Of a stretch of 64,000 nt of DNA, positions 50,391 through 60,493 are shown piece after piece. The translations under genes were made by a program, and so were the position numbers. Numbering within the stretch: the stretch's first letter is position 1; each line of letters begins with the position of its first letter. Source of the DNA: Chrysemys picta bellii (lineage: Eukaryota; Chordata; Testudines; Emydidae); NCBI RefSeq assembly GCF_011386835.1, contig NC_088797.1, forward strand, positions 65,807,587 to 65,871,586. The letters run 5' to 3'. The notes beneath the pieces are model-generated. The model was not told the origin of the DNA. It was given only the letters and a program-made list of their open reading frames with translations, and made no database searches.

Positions 50391-53247
50391 CCAAACATAT
50401 GTAATAGAGTTGTGGTCTATTTATTGCCTCTGTTAAGCAGCTGCTGTTTGGTTTTTTTCAGTGACAACTTAAGAGACGCTTCACTGTATTGAATCATTTG
50501 ATATAATAAGGATAAAGGCCTTACTGACCCCAGTGTTTGAAAGGGTGCTTCAAAATCCACTATGGTCTCTTAACTACAGGAAGCTGAACATATTCACTCA
50601 TCAAGGTTATCTCTTCCACTTAAGGCTTCATGTAACGTAAGCAACTTATTGTCTTTACAATTATTTTTGGAAGATGTAAAAGTTTAGATTTTAATTGTTT
50701 TTAAGTCATTCCTTTTAGTCCTGGCAGCTTTATTTCCTTTTCTTTACCTGCCCAAATGTTGTCTTTGGGGTTTTAGCTCTGTAAGGCCTGAAGGCAGTTG
50801 GCACTCTTCACTGTGGAGAAGGAAGTCAAACACACACATTTCCCCCATGCAACATGCTGCTTCTGCACAAGAGTATAAAGGCCATATGTACTTCCACTTC
50901 ACAGGACATGGGGGCAAAGTGAACAGGACAAAGTAATATGGAAGATGCTAAGGACCTCCAAAGAGGAGGCTGCTGTGTGCGTATTGCCTGTGTAACTGGT
51001 CACAATCTATCCTTGGACAAAGTTATCTGCTGGGCAGCCTCCTGTACCTTTAACCATTTCTGACAGGTATGGCTTCCCTCTCAGGGGCAGCATACACCCA
51101 ACAGCTGCTAGTGCCAATGTCCCGCTCTCCCAGTTACAGTCCCTCCCTTCACACTCATCACTCATTTCCCAATTCCTTGATCCCCTTTATTTTTCCACCT
51201 CTTAGATTCATACTCAACTCTGGCTTCCCTTGGCCCAGGTCAAATTTCTGGTCTTCACCCTCCCCCACCACTCCCTGTCAGATTCTCACCTGCTTCCATC
51301 CCCCACCACTCCCTGCTCCCCAGATTCTCCCCTGCTGGTGTCGTGCATTTCCTTTATAAACCAAATGCGGGTTGAGACTTGTCCTTTCTGAGAGTATTCT
51401 CTTCGTGCTGCCTGTTCAGTTCCCCTCACCTGTCTGCCTGAGATGGGAGAGAGAGATAGTCATCAGAAAACTTATAGATGGCTGTTGCCTTTTTCCATGG
51501 CTGGCTACCAGCAGACACAATGAGACATGAGTACGAATGGGGCTGCTAATCAGGGTGTGTTGTGGTTTGGGGGCTGGGTCACCTCCCACCTGTGCACTGG
51601 TGTGTGTGCCCTTAAATCGTACTTGTGGCTCCATGCAGATGATATTATAACCCTGACTGGGATGAAATGCCCTGGCGTGGGCTGTGAGGCGTGGTGGTAC
51701 CTGCCAATTTCCCAAGGAGGAGGGGGTTGTTTGAGGAGGAGCATGGAGTAAATTTGCCTTAATAAGGCAACTTTTCCCTTTCAGTGTCTGGCTAGGAGCT
51801 CTTTTCCAGTAGAAGCTACATTTCCAAAAAATTTCAATCCAATCGGCAGCTTTTCATTTTCAGGCAGCTGAAAAGATGATGATGTTACAAAGGAAGTTCT
51901 CTTAATTTAGAGTAAATAAAAATCAAAAGCAAAAAGTTTCAACCAGTTGGCTCCCATCTATGCCTTTTTAAAATATGGCAACCCACTGCACCTTACTTTT
52001 GATTTCTTCTTTCTGTCATCTCAGTTTAGATTCATTCTTCTGTCCTCCAGCTGGTAATTTCATTATTAGGCTGTAACACAATTTTACTATTTCCCTTCCA
52101 CCAGTACATTTGATAGCCTGTTATGAATTTATCTCCGCCATCAGGAATAAAATTTTCTTGAATTCTTACACTTTGACAGTTTTTGTCACACGTTTCTAAT
52201 TGAAGCATTTTGTTTCCAATAGCCCCACCATTACAGACAATGGTGCTTTATTGCTTCCTTTCCCCTTTAGCTTGTTTTAGTCATTGCTTTTACTTAGTTT
52301 TCACGGTTCTACATTTGAGTTTTCATTCATGTAATTCCCTCTCCTCAATTCTAGTGTTAAATTCTCATAGGAAATCTTCCTATATTGCCCCCTCTTGAAG
52401 TTTAACTGCACGACTATCTCTAATATGTCTTTAGTGTCTTGATTCTGTGAAGTGTTTTATTGGTGTCACGTCTTCTCAGGTGTTCATAGATCAAAAAGAA
52501 AAAAGAACCAGTGTGTGTAATCAATTAAATGTTTATTAATAGAACTGTGCAAGATTTTGGCAAATCAGCCAACTCAGAGCTGCACAGCAGTATTGCAGCT
52601 CAGGTTGCAAAAAGTTTGCTTTGCTACTTTACTGAAAACTTTAAAAGTATGTACAAATTGTTTGTATGAGCCAATACATGGAGTGACAGATCAACAGATA
52701 GAAGAGTTGTTGGCAACTCCAGAAGGAGGACACAAATAGATAACTTGTCAGAAAACAGTTTTTTTTCTTGCCAAATTACTAGGTATTATTGAATTAAAAG
52801 AAAGCCAGGCCATCCAGCATGATGAAAAAGGCAGTGTCTTTACCCTTGTAAAACTAAAAAAATTGTCAGAAACCTGAATACTGAAGGTTTGCTGGCTATT
52901 CTAACATAGAGGAGGAAAGATGAGATGAATTGTTTGATTTTCTCACTTTACATTTTCTTCTTGAGATTTGGTGTTAGCAGTTAATGTTAAATGTGCTTAT
53001 ATTAATAGCTCATATTTTGCTCTGATTGAATTTTTGTAAATATTATTTAAATAGGCTCTCAAGTTTGACATTTCCATAAGTGCAGTGAGATCCTCTGATG
53101 AGTGGTATCGTGTAAGTACAAAATATTATTTAATAAGCCAAACCTAATATTTCCCCTTGGAGATGGGGAAGGGTACCAATAATGAGTGTCTTAAATGTAA
53201 AAACTAGAGATGTGCTTTAAACCAATATCATGGATCTAAATGGCCCT
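50391..53247. other. Unassigned non-coding sequence
   Basis: No gene was recognised. Proline-rich and glycine-rich frames at 51069-51751 come from pyrimidine-rich text. A short frame at 52557-52739 ends in VTDQQIEELLATPEGGHK, which reads like protein, but I recognise no family and the flanks show no splice sites or homology that I can name. Confidence 0.5.
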
Positions 53248-53331
53248 GAACTTTGGCTCTGAGTATGAACTTTGGCTCTGAGTATGAACTTTGGCTCTGA
53301 GTATGAACTTTGGCTCTGAGTATGAACTTTA
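53248..53331. repeat. 19-bp tandem repeat, about 4.4 copies
   Basis: The unit ctctgagtatgaactttgg repeats with an exact period of 19 and almost no variation, which indicates recent expansion. The units are contiguous without spacers, so it is not a CRISPR array. Confidence 0.95.
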
Positions 53332-55120
53332 CAGATCTAGCCCATCTCTGCTAAAATACAAAACAAAACAAAACTGTTCTTACCATTCATGTTGCATTGA
53401 CTGAAACTCCACCTGCATTCAGCCCCTGTGCTCCACCCAAGAGAAGCTTCAGGCTCAAACCTGTAAGGTCCCCAGAGTTGTAGCTCAGCTTCTGGTGAGT
53501 TCTTAAAGTTCACAGAAGCGGGGGAAGTAGCTACACTCCTGCTTATCGTACCTTTAGTTGTTCAATGCCCAGGAGTTTTGTGGAACTGAAATGTCCGGTT
53601 ATTTGAGCCCTGGGTTATTTCCAAGGTTTTAGATGTCCCTCAAGACCTTTGGAAAATCAGTTTGAAAAGTTAAAAGTTGAGCTTCAAGGTGACATGGATA
53701 TTGTGCTGGTCACTTCTTGTCAGTTAAAGGAGACAGTAGCCAATAGGAGAGATGGATTTCTTTCTTGCTGTTTCACTGAATTTATATTACAATACATTCC
53801 TGATTATATAGCTGCCTCAGTGTCCCCCAGATTGAAGAGCTTGTTCTAACAGTAGAAGGAAATATACTTATCTATTTTCCTTGCCCATGTGCAGTTTCTC
53901 TCTTAGAGCCAAATCGTAGACTCCCAACGTGGAGTTCAAGTAGCTGGGGATTTACTACCATCCCTCTGCCTCCCGCAGTGCTGCTTCTCCAGCCTCACTA
54001 TGGATTGCGAATGCCCTATGGCAGATTTTCATAGAGTTCAGGGAACTCATTGCTCTTGGCCTCATTCCTAATACCTCTCTTCTGCAGAGGAACCACAGTG
54101 GTTAAGCAGGGTCATGGCCCTATTTAGCAATAGGGGTTGGAAGTAGGATTTATTCTTACATTCTGGTCTGACAAAGCATGTATCTTTTAAAATAAAAGTC
54201 TTGATTTATTTTAACTATCAAATGTTGGGTTTGCCAATATCAGACACATCTCTGTATTTGCACCTAGTACTGGAGTAGGCTTCCATGTGTGGTTTTTTTC
54301 AGTAGTACATGGACTTAAAAAAATAAAGGTTCTTACTGTGTATACAAAACAAAATAATGGTGTTGTATGTGAAGAGAAGACTGAGTGAATGCATATAAAG
54401 AAAAGGATATGTAATACTGCAAATTAAGCTTAATGTTTTTATTGTAGGATCAGGTGTATGTTGTTGTTGACAGAGATATCAACAGAGATGTCTAGTGAAG
54501 TGAATCTTGGAGTGGAAGAATTTCAGTACTGATGTGAGACCTTGTCCCTTGGTGGATGGATTGTTGGATACTGCTCTGTCTGTGAGCACAACAGGAAAAA
54601 CTATTTGGGAAAGTGACTCCTCACTCCACTTATTGATAGGTATTCTGTCCCACCCTGGCTGGCAGACCCTCTGGTGTTGCTCTGAAGAACCTGCTGATGT
54701 CCAGCAGTGACTCTGCTTTCTGTCTGCAGTGAGATGGGGATCTATCAAATAACACGATCTCTTCAAAAAAACAAAACAAAACAAAAAAACCCATCTAAGA
54801 TGTGGTGATAGCGAAAGAGAGAAATGAGAGGAGGGGAGGAATAAAAGCTGTCACTACTACCTACTCTGCTTCCAGACTCTGAATAATGTGACACGCACTC
54901 AGGTAGAACAATGATGAGAGGAGCTAGAAGGAAGCATGAATACAGAGAGGGAGGCATGTAGTGAGAAGAGAACAGTAGAATAATTCTAGCAGGAATTTTG
55001 GGATATAGACACGACATACAAAGAAGCATGGGGAGAAACTCAGGGTTGCATTGTATTCAGCTTCTCTTTCTCTACCATCTACATCTCCTTCACTCCTGGA
55101 TAATTTCAAGCCTCTGAACT
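53332..55120. other. Unassigned non-coding sequence
   Basis: No gene or TE signature was recognised. Opposing frames at 54479-54784 have no domain. Confidence 0.5.
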
Positions 55121-55266
55121 GTGCTGCCTAGGGTTACCATATTTCAGCAAGCAAAAAAGAGGATGGGAGGAGCCCCGCCCTAGCCCTGCCCCTGTCCTGC
55201 CCTAGCCCCGCCCCTGCCCCCACCCACTTCCCGCCCCCCTCAGAACCGCCAACCCTCCCCCCCCTC

Positions 55267-55440
55267 CTTGTCCCCTGACTGCCCCCTCCTGGGACCCCTG
55301 CCCCTAACTGCCCCCCCAAGACTTCACCCCCTACCTAAGCCTCCCTGCCTCTTGTCCCCTGACTGCCCCCTCCTGGGACCCCTGCCCCTAACTGCCCCCC
55401 CAAGACTTCACCCCCTACCTAAGCCTCCCTGCCTCTTGTC
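55267..55440. repeat. 84-bp tandem repeat within the C-rich arm
   Basis: The unit beginning cttgtcccctgactgccccc starts at 55267, 55351 and, partly, 55435, an exact 84-bp period. Units 1 and 2 are almost identical, so the duplication is recent. Diverged copies of the same wording (ccctgactgccccctc, ctaactgcccc) continue to about 55985, suggesting that the whole arm grew by tandem duplication. Confidence 0.9.
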
Positions 55441-56272
55441 CCCTGACTGCCCCCTTCAGAGATCCTCCCCCCCATCCTAACTGGCCACCTAGGACCCTAC
55501 CCCCTACCTGTGCCCTGACTGCTCCAACCCTTATCCACACCCCCACCCCCAGACAGACCCCTGGGACTCCCATGCCCCATCCAACCACTCCTCACCCCCT
55601 GACAGCCCCCCGCAGAACTCCCGACCCATCTAAACCCCTCTGCTCCCTGTCCCATTGACTGCTCCGATCCCTCTCCCCATTCCTGCCCCCTGACAGCCCC
55701 CCCCAGAACTCCCAACCCCCCCCCCGCTCCTTGTCCCCTGACTGCCCCCTCCTGGGACCCCTGCTCCTAACTGCCCTCTAGAACCCCACCCCCTACCTAA
55801 GCCTCCCTGTTCCTTATCCCCTAACTGCCCCTTCCTAAGACCCCCCTCCCTAACTGCCCCCCAGGACCCTACCCCCTACCCATACCCTGACTGCCCAAAA
55901 CCGTATCCACACACCTCCCAGAAAGCCCCCCCCAAACTCCCGACCCCCCCCCATCTCTTGACTGCCCCCTCCAGAACCTCCCTGCCCCTTCTCCGACCCC
56001 CTGGCTCCCTTGTCGTTGGCCTTCGGTTCGCCTAAGGCACATGTGTCAAACTCAAGGCCCGCGGGCCACATCCGGCCCGCCATACAATTATATCCGGCCC
56101 GCGAAATCGTTTTATATATCTGTTTTTAATGGCCCTGTGATATGACGCCCCAATAACACACACTACAAATCCCATGATGCAGTGCAATTGCCGCCAACGG
56201 CAAGCCGTGGTTCAAGTTCGCGGTCTGTTGATGTATACAACGCTAATATCAAATCAAAGCTAGACCCCAACA

Positions 56273-58081
56273 ATGGCCAAGAGAAAAATTGATTCTGAAA
56301 ACCGAGGCTTTCAAAGCCGGTGGGAGAATGAGTATATGTTTACTGAAATTGCAGGTAAACCAGTGTGTCTCCTTTGCGGGAGTAATATCGCTGTAATGAA
56401 GGAGTATAACCTAAGACGGCACTACGAGACGAAACATGAGAACAAATTCAAAAACCTGAGCGCAGGACAGAAGCTACAAAAGGTAGAGGAGTTGAAGAAG
56501 AATTTGACATCCCAGCAGACGTTTTTCACCAAAGCAAAATCACAAAGTGAAGCTGCTGTGAAAGCAAGTTTCATTGTGGCCGAAGAGATCGCCAAATCAG
56601 GACGGCCGTTTACCGAGGGGGAATTCGTAAAGAATTGTATGATGAAAGTGTGCGACGTCCTTTGTCCAGATAAAACGCGAGCGTTTGCAAATGTAAGCCT
56701 CAGCAGAAACACTGTTGCTAATCGGGTTTGTGAGATGGCGACTGATTTGAAAACACAGTTGACTGAAAGAGCAAAAGATTTTGTTGCATACTCCCTTGCC
56801 GTGGATGAAACTACTGACGCGACTGACACTGCACAGCTGGCGATATTTATCCGTGGTGTGGATTCCAATTTGTGCGTAACAGAGGAAATACTGGACATTA
56901 AATCGATGCACGGGACAACGAAAGGAGAAGACATCTTTGGAAATGTATTTCAAAGTGTAACCGACATGAAACTGCCGTGGGAAAAACTCGTTGGACTTAC
57001 AACAGATGGCGCACCTGCTATGTGTGGTGAAAAAAATGGACTGGTGGGAAGGATGCGCTCAAAGATGCGGGAGGAGAACTGTGCCGGTGAGTTGACAGTG
57101 TATCACTGCATCATACACCAGGAATCGCTGAGTGCTAAAGTCCTAAAAATGGATCATGTGATGAACACTGTAACACAAACCGTCAACTTTATCAGAGCCC
57201 ACGGTTTAAATCACCGCCAATTCCAGTCTTTTCTGCGGGAAATAGATAGCGAGTTTGGCGATATGCCATATCATACGGAGGTCCGGTGGCTAAGTCGGGG
57301 AAAAGTTCTCAAAAGACACTTTGAGCTGCGAGAGGAAATCTGCCAGTTCATGGACAGTAAGGGGAAAGACTGCACAGTTCTGCGGGATGAAAAGTGGAAA
57401 TGTGAGTTGGCGTTCCTGGCTGACATAACGTCGCATCTTAGCGCTTTAAACCTTCAACTCCAGGGACGGGAGCACATAATAACCGATATGCATGATGCAG
57501 TGAAGGCATTTCAAGTGAAGCTGCGCTTATGGGAGACACAAATGCACCAATGCAACTTGTCTCACTTTCCCTGTTGCCAAGTAATACGGAACCAAGAAAG
57601 TGCCACAGTTTTCCCAAATGCCACCTTTGCTGAAAAACTCAGCGCGCTGCGCACTGAGTTCGCACGGCGCTTCAGTGACTTTGAGGCACAGAAAAGTAAC
57701 TTCGAGCTGCTTCGCAACCCATTTGCAGTCGATGTGGAAACCGCACCTGTAGAAATGCAGATGGAGCTGATAGAACTGCAATGTAACGGGACACTGAAGG
57801 CAAAGTACGACACTGCGGGGCCAGCACAGTTCACTCGCTTCATTCCTGAAGCGATGCCGCAGCTCCGCCAACATGCGGCTCGAATCCTGTCCATGTTTGG
57901 CAGCACATATCTGTGCGAGCAGCTGTTCTCTGTGATGAAAATTAACAAAACGTCACACAGGAGTCGCCTCACTGATGAACACCTGCAATCGATCCTGAGA
58001 ATCTTCACAACACAGAACCTAACCCCAAACATAAACGAACTTGTTGCAAAGAAAAGACTCCAAGTATCAGGCTCTGACTAA
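56273..58081 (+). CDS. hAT-Charlie transposase, intact (GTF2IRD2/Charlie8-like)
   Basis: A 602-codon frame without stops encodes a hAT-superfamily DDE transposase. Its role is to bind the element ends and cut and paste the DNA in the nucleus. Residues 29-57 form a BED-like zinc finger (C32, C35, H50, H55). The catalytic core shows AVDETTDAT (D178), LTTDGAPAMCG (D245), the hAT Cys-His pair in YHCIIH (C279, H282), the HTEVRWLSRG block near 340, and the C-terminal CEQLFSVMKINK segment with E549 followed by RSRLTDEHLQSILRI, which is the dimerisation/catalytic hAT C-terminal region. The length suits the family (about 600 residues). The start is the first ATG in frame, in good context (A at -3, G at +4). 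The gene sits alone in its element, 235 bp after the left end. The frame is complete and all three acidic residues are present, so it may encode active enzyme, though activity cannot be read from sequence. Naming follows its resemblance to the transposase-derived part of GTF2IRD2. Confidence 0.95.
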   Translation: MAKRKIDSENRGFQSRWENEYMFTEIAGKPVCLLCGSNIAVMKEYNLRRHYETKHENKFKNLSAGQKLQKVEELKKNLTSQQTFFTKAKSQSEAAVKASFIVAEEIAKSGRPFTEGEFVKNCMMKVCDVLCPDKTRAFANVSLSRNTVANRVCEMATDLKTQLTERAKDFVAYSLAVDETTDATDTAQLAIFIRGVDSNLCVTEEILDIKSMHGTTKGEDIFGNVFQSVTDMKLPWEKLVGLTTDGAPAMCGEKNGLVGRMRSKMREENCAGELTVYHCIIHQESLSAKVLKMDHVMNTVTQTVNFIRAHGLNHRQFQSFLREIDSEFGDMPYHTEVRWLSRGKVLKRHFELREEICQFMDSKGKDCTVLRDEKWKCELAFLADITSHLSALNLQLQGREHIITDMHDAVKAFQVKLRLWETQMHQCNLSHFPCCQVIRNQESATVFPNATFAEKLSALRTEFARRFSDFEAQKSNFELLRNPFAVDVETAPVEMQMELIELQCNGTLKAKYDTAGPAQFTRFIPEAMPQLRQHAARILSMFGSTYLCEQLFSVMKINKTSHRSRLTDEHLQSILRIFTTQNLTPNINELVAKKRLQVSGSD

Positions 58082-58324
58082 ATAGGACAAGAAAATGGAA
58101 TGTTATGATTTGTTATGATTATACTTTTGCTTTAAATTCAATTTTTTATTTATATTTTCAGATTTTTTAATATTCCAGCATGTACAGATTTGAATGTATT
58201 GTATTGACAGGATATTTTTTTATGAAGAGCAAAATATTTTAAGTTGAAATGTATTTATTTTGGAATGATATCCTGTATTTTGGTTCATATTAATGGTTAA
58301 AAAACATAAATATTTAGTCTGTTA

Positions 58325-58330
58325 AATAAA
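58325..58330 (+). terminator. Polyadenylation signal of the hAT transposase gene
   Basis: Canonical aataaa, 244 bp after the stop codon and 67 bp before the end of the element. It is the most likely 3'-end signal for the transposase transcript. Confidence 0.6.
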
Positions 58331-58760
58331 TGGTTATACTGTTTGGCCCGCGAGTTTTGAGTTTTGGCCCCCTGTGCAATTGAGTTTGACACCCCTGGCC
58401 TAAGGTCTCTCTGTGAGCTTGCTCAGGAACTGTCTGAGCCGTTCTCCCGGCATGCTGGGCAGCAGTGGGGGAGGAGCTCCAGACTGCCAGAGGTGAATGC
58501 AGGGAGGGAGGGAGGGAGTGAGTAAGCTATGCTGCAGGGGGGGAGGGGGGGGGGAAGTGGAGGAGGGACTCTCTCTCGCTGTCGGAGCCCCATGTAAGTG
58601 GCACCATCCGGCTGCCCTGTTAGCCGCGCGTGCTCTGCATGGGGGGGGGTGGGGGCGGGGGGAGTCCAGACATTAACAAATTCCCCCCGGACGCTATTTT
58701 TAGTTCAAAAATCCAGACATGTCCGGGGGAATCCGGACGAATGGTAACCCTAGTGCTGCC

Positions 58761-59889
58761 CCCTCATAATGCAGTCATAGTGAGTGACACCGAACATAAG
58801 AAGCTGCTTATTTTCTTGAGGCCATAGGATCCATCCTCCTTGGTTCTGTTGCCAAAGGGTATTTGAAAGGGCACAGTATGTTGGAATTTAAAAGGATCGG
58901 TGGAGAAAGTCCATGCCAGCTTCAGGAGCAGGAAACCTCATTCATAGAGCAGTTTATACCTAGGCTAATGAAAGAACACAGCTGTCATGCAATTTTAGTT
59001 GGCTCAGGCATAGAGCAATTATAAGAGCAATAGATCCAGTAATGATCAGCCAGCCTGTTACGATGATATCTTACAATACTTCAGCAGTGGCTTTTATGAA
59101 AAACCATTAAAGACCAAGCTTAGATCACTAGTAATCATCTTTACACATGCGTGTCTATATCCTATAGGAGGAGTGAAAAAAGGTAGAGTTTTCAAGAGAT
59201 TATACATAAAAAGTATGTCAAGCTTTTTAAAAAAAATTATGGGCCAAGTTCTCATCTTACTGTGGTGTTCCGGCTGTTTATAAAAGTGTAAGTGAGATTA
59301 GAATTTGTCCCTTTCTAATCATATTGTTTATTCTCAAAATCTCTTTTTTGAAAGCTTGAATGCTGGTAAGTCTTAAATTTTTGATAATCCAAACAAAAGT
59401 GGTTTTGAAAACTTTAACTAACATAAAGATAACAGCTCAATTGCTTGTATTTCATATTCCATATTGAAATATGGATTCTGAGTGTTAAAATGGATTCCTA
59501 ATTTCCTATGACTAAAATCCTTTGCTAATAAAAAGCCTTATTTCAGTTAAATGTTACTTTTCACAACTGAGTTCAATACAGTATCATGGGGTGGGGGGAG
59601 AAGCCCATTACAGCCTGACTATGTATGTGGGTATCTTTGAGTGGTGGTGATTATAAGGAAAATAGAAATTACAAAATAAAAATTCTGGTACTGCCTATTA
59701 CATTTCTTGCCCTCCTTGCAGTCTAGATAGTCATCTTATTCACAATGCAAGCGTATATTACATTTTGCTGAACAGCTTTGCATTGGTTGGAGATGGAATA
59801 ACTTTTTTTTTCCTAATTAAATTTTAAATTGGTGTAAAACAGTCTGTGTAGAACAAAACAATAGAAGCAAATGCTAAAGAAAAAAGTAA
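58761..59889. other. Unassigned non-coding sequence
   Basis: No gene or repeat was recognised between the nested transposons and the solo LTR. Confidence 0.5.
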
Positions 59890-59893
59890 GGGT

Positions 59894-60489
59894 TGTGACA
59901 GACCCAGACCAGTGGGGTACAGGAGTCTGGTAGAGGGCAAATATACTGGTCACTGGATGAGTAGTTTTCTGTTCCCTGAGTGACCAGAGAAGGGGCTGCA
60001 CTAGAGTAATCAGGAACTTGCTAGAACCAGTTAAGGCAGGGAGGCTAATTAGGACACCTTGGTTTTAAAAGGAGCTCACTTCAGTGTGAGGAGCTGGGAG
60101 CAAGAGGCGCAAGGAGCTGAGAGTGAGAGGGTGTGCTGCTGGAGGACCGAGGAGCACAAGCGTCATCAGACACCAAGAGGAAGGTCCTATGGTGAGAATA
60201 AGGAAGGTGTTTGGAGGAGGCCATGGGGAAGTAGCCCAGGGAGTTGTAGCTGTCATGCAGCTGTTACAGGAGGCACTATAGACAGCTGCAGTCCACAGGG
60301 CCCTGGGCTGGAACCTGGAGTAGAGCGCGGGCCTGGGTTCCCCCAAACCTCCCAATTGACCTGGACTGTGGGTTCTTCCAGAGAGGAAGGTCTCTGGGCT
60401 GTTCCCCAACCCAAATGGTGAATCTCTGAGGCAAGAAAATCCGCCAATAAGCGCAGGACCCACCAAGATAGAGGAGGAACTTTGTCACA
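59894..60489 (+). mobile_element. Solo LTR, probably Gypsy-type
   Basis: The 596-bp unit starts tgtgacagacccagacc and ends tttgtcaca, with tgtgaca/tgtcaca inverted termini (TG...CA) and a 4-bp TSD gggt at 59890-59893 and 60490-60493. A TATA-like ttttaaaagg at 60063-60072 fits an LTR promoter. No internal retroviral or gag-pol sequence follows, so LTR-LTR recombination has removed it. I recognise the wording as a turtle Gypsy LTR; the class is from memory and ERV cannot be excluded. Opposing frames of 85-133 codons inside it are artefacts. Confidence 0.85.
60063..60072 (+). promoter_or_regulatory. TATA-like box within the solo LTR
   Basis: ttttaaaagg lies about 170 bp into the LTR, a plausible position for the U3/R boundary promoter. 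Evidence is by position and motif only. Confidence 0.4.
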
Positions 60490-60493
60490 GGGT

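Larger units (their letters stand above)
56038..58397 (+). mobile_element. Complete hAT-Charlie-type autonomous transposon
   Basis: The 2,360-bp element starts cacatgtgtcaaactc and ends gagtttgacacccctg; the 16-bp TIRs differ at only three outer positions. The perfect 8-bp TSD gcctaagg lies at 56030-56037 and 58398-58405. Subterminal words ccggcccgc (56072-56080 and 56094-56102) and ggcccgcg near the right end (58345-58352) could be transposase binding sites. It contains one long uninterrupted transposase gene and a polyadenylation signal aataaa at 58325-58330. It is inserted in the C-rich element, hence younger than it. Confidence 0.95.
55129..58752. mobile_element. Outer C-rich non-autonomous element carrying a nested hAT
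   Basis: The left end is tagggttaccatattt and the right end is atggtaacccta, a perfect 12-bp inverted pair. The 8-mer gtgctgcc flanks it at 55121-55128 and 58753-58760, so it is hAT-like by TSD. Without the inner insert it would be about 1.26 kb. The left arm is a remarkable C-only-rich tract (55150-56020) with a period-84 tandem (see separate entry); the right arm contains G runs (58530-58560, 58640-58660) and the words catgtccggg/atccggacga. A second copy begins at 63785. There is no coding sequence of its own. Confidence 0.85.

Noticed and set aside
52557..52739. 60-codon frame ending in a protein-like VTDQQIEELLATPEGG segment
   Set aside because: It reads like protein but I recognise no family, and there are no flanking splice sites or retrocopy features.
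53248..53331. Short direct repeats considered as a CRISPR array
   Set aside because: Contiguous 19-bp units without spacers in a vertebrate genome; a simple minisatellite.
56422..56953. Overlapping minus-strand frames of 118-170 codons
   Set aside because: They lie antisense to the transposase gene, and their sequences have no domain; they are shadows of the real frame.
57527..58032. Minus-strand frames of 115 and 156 codons
   Set aside because: Also antisense to the transposase C-terminal half, without recognisable motifs.
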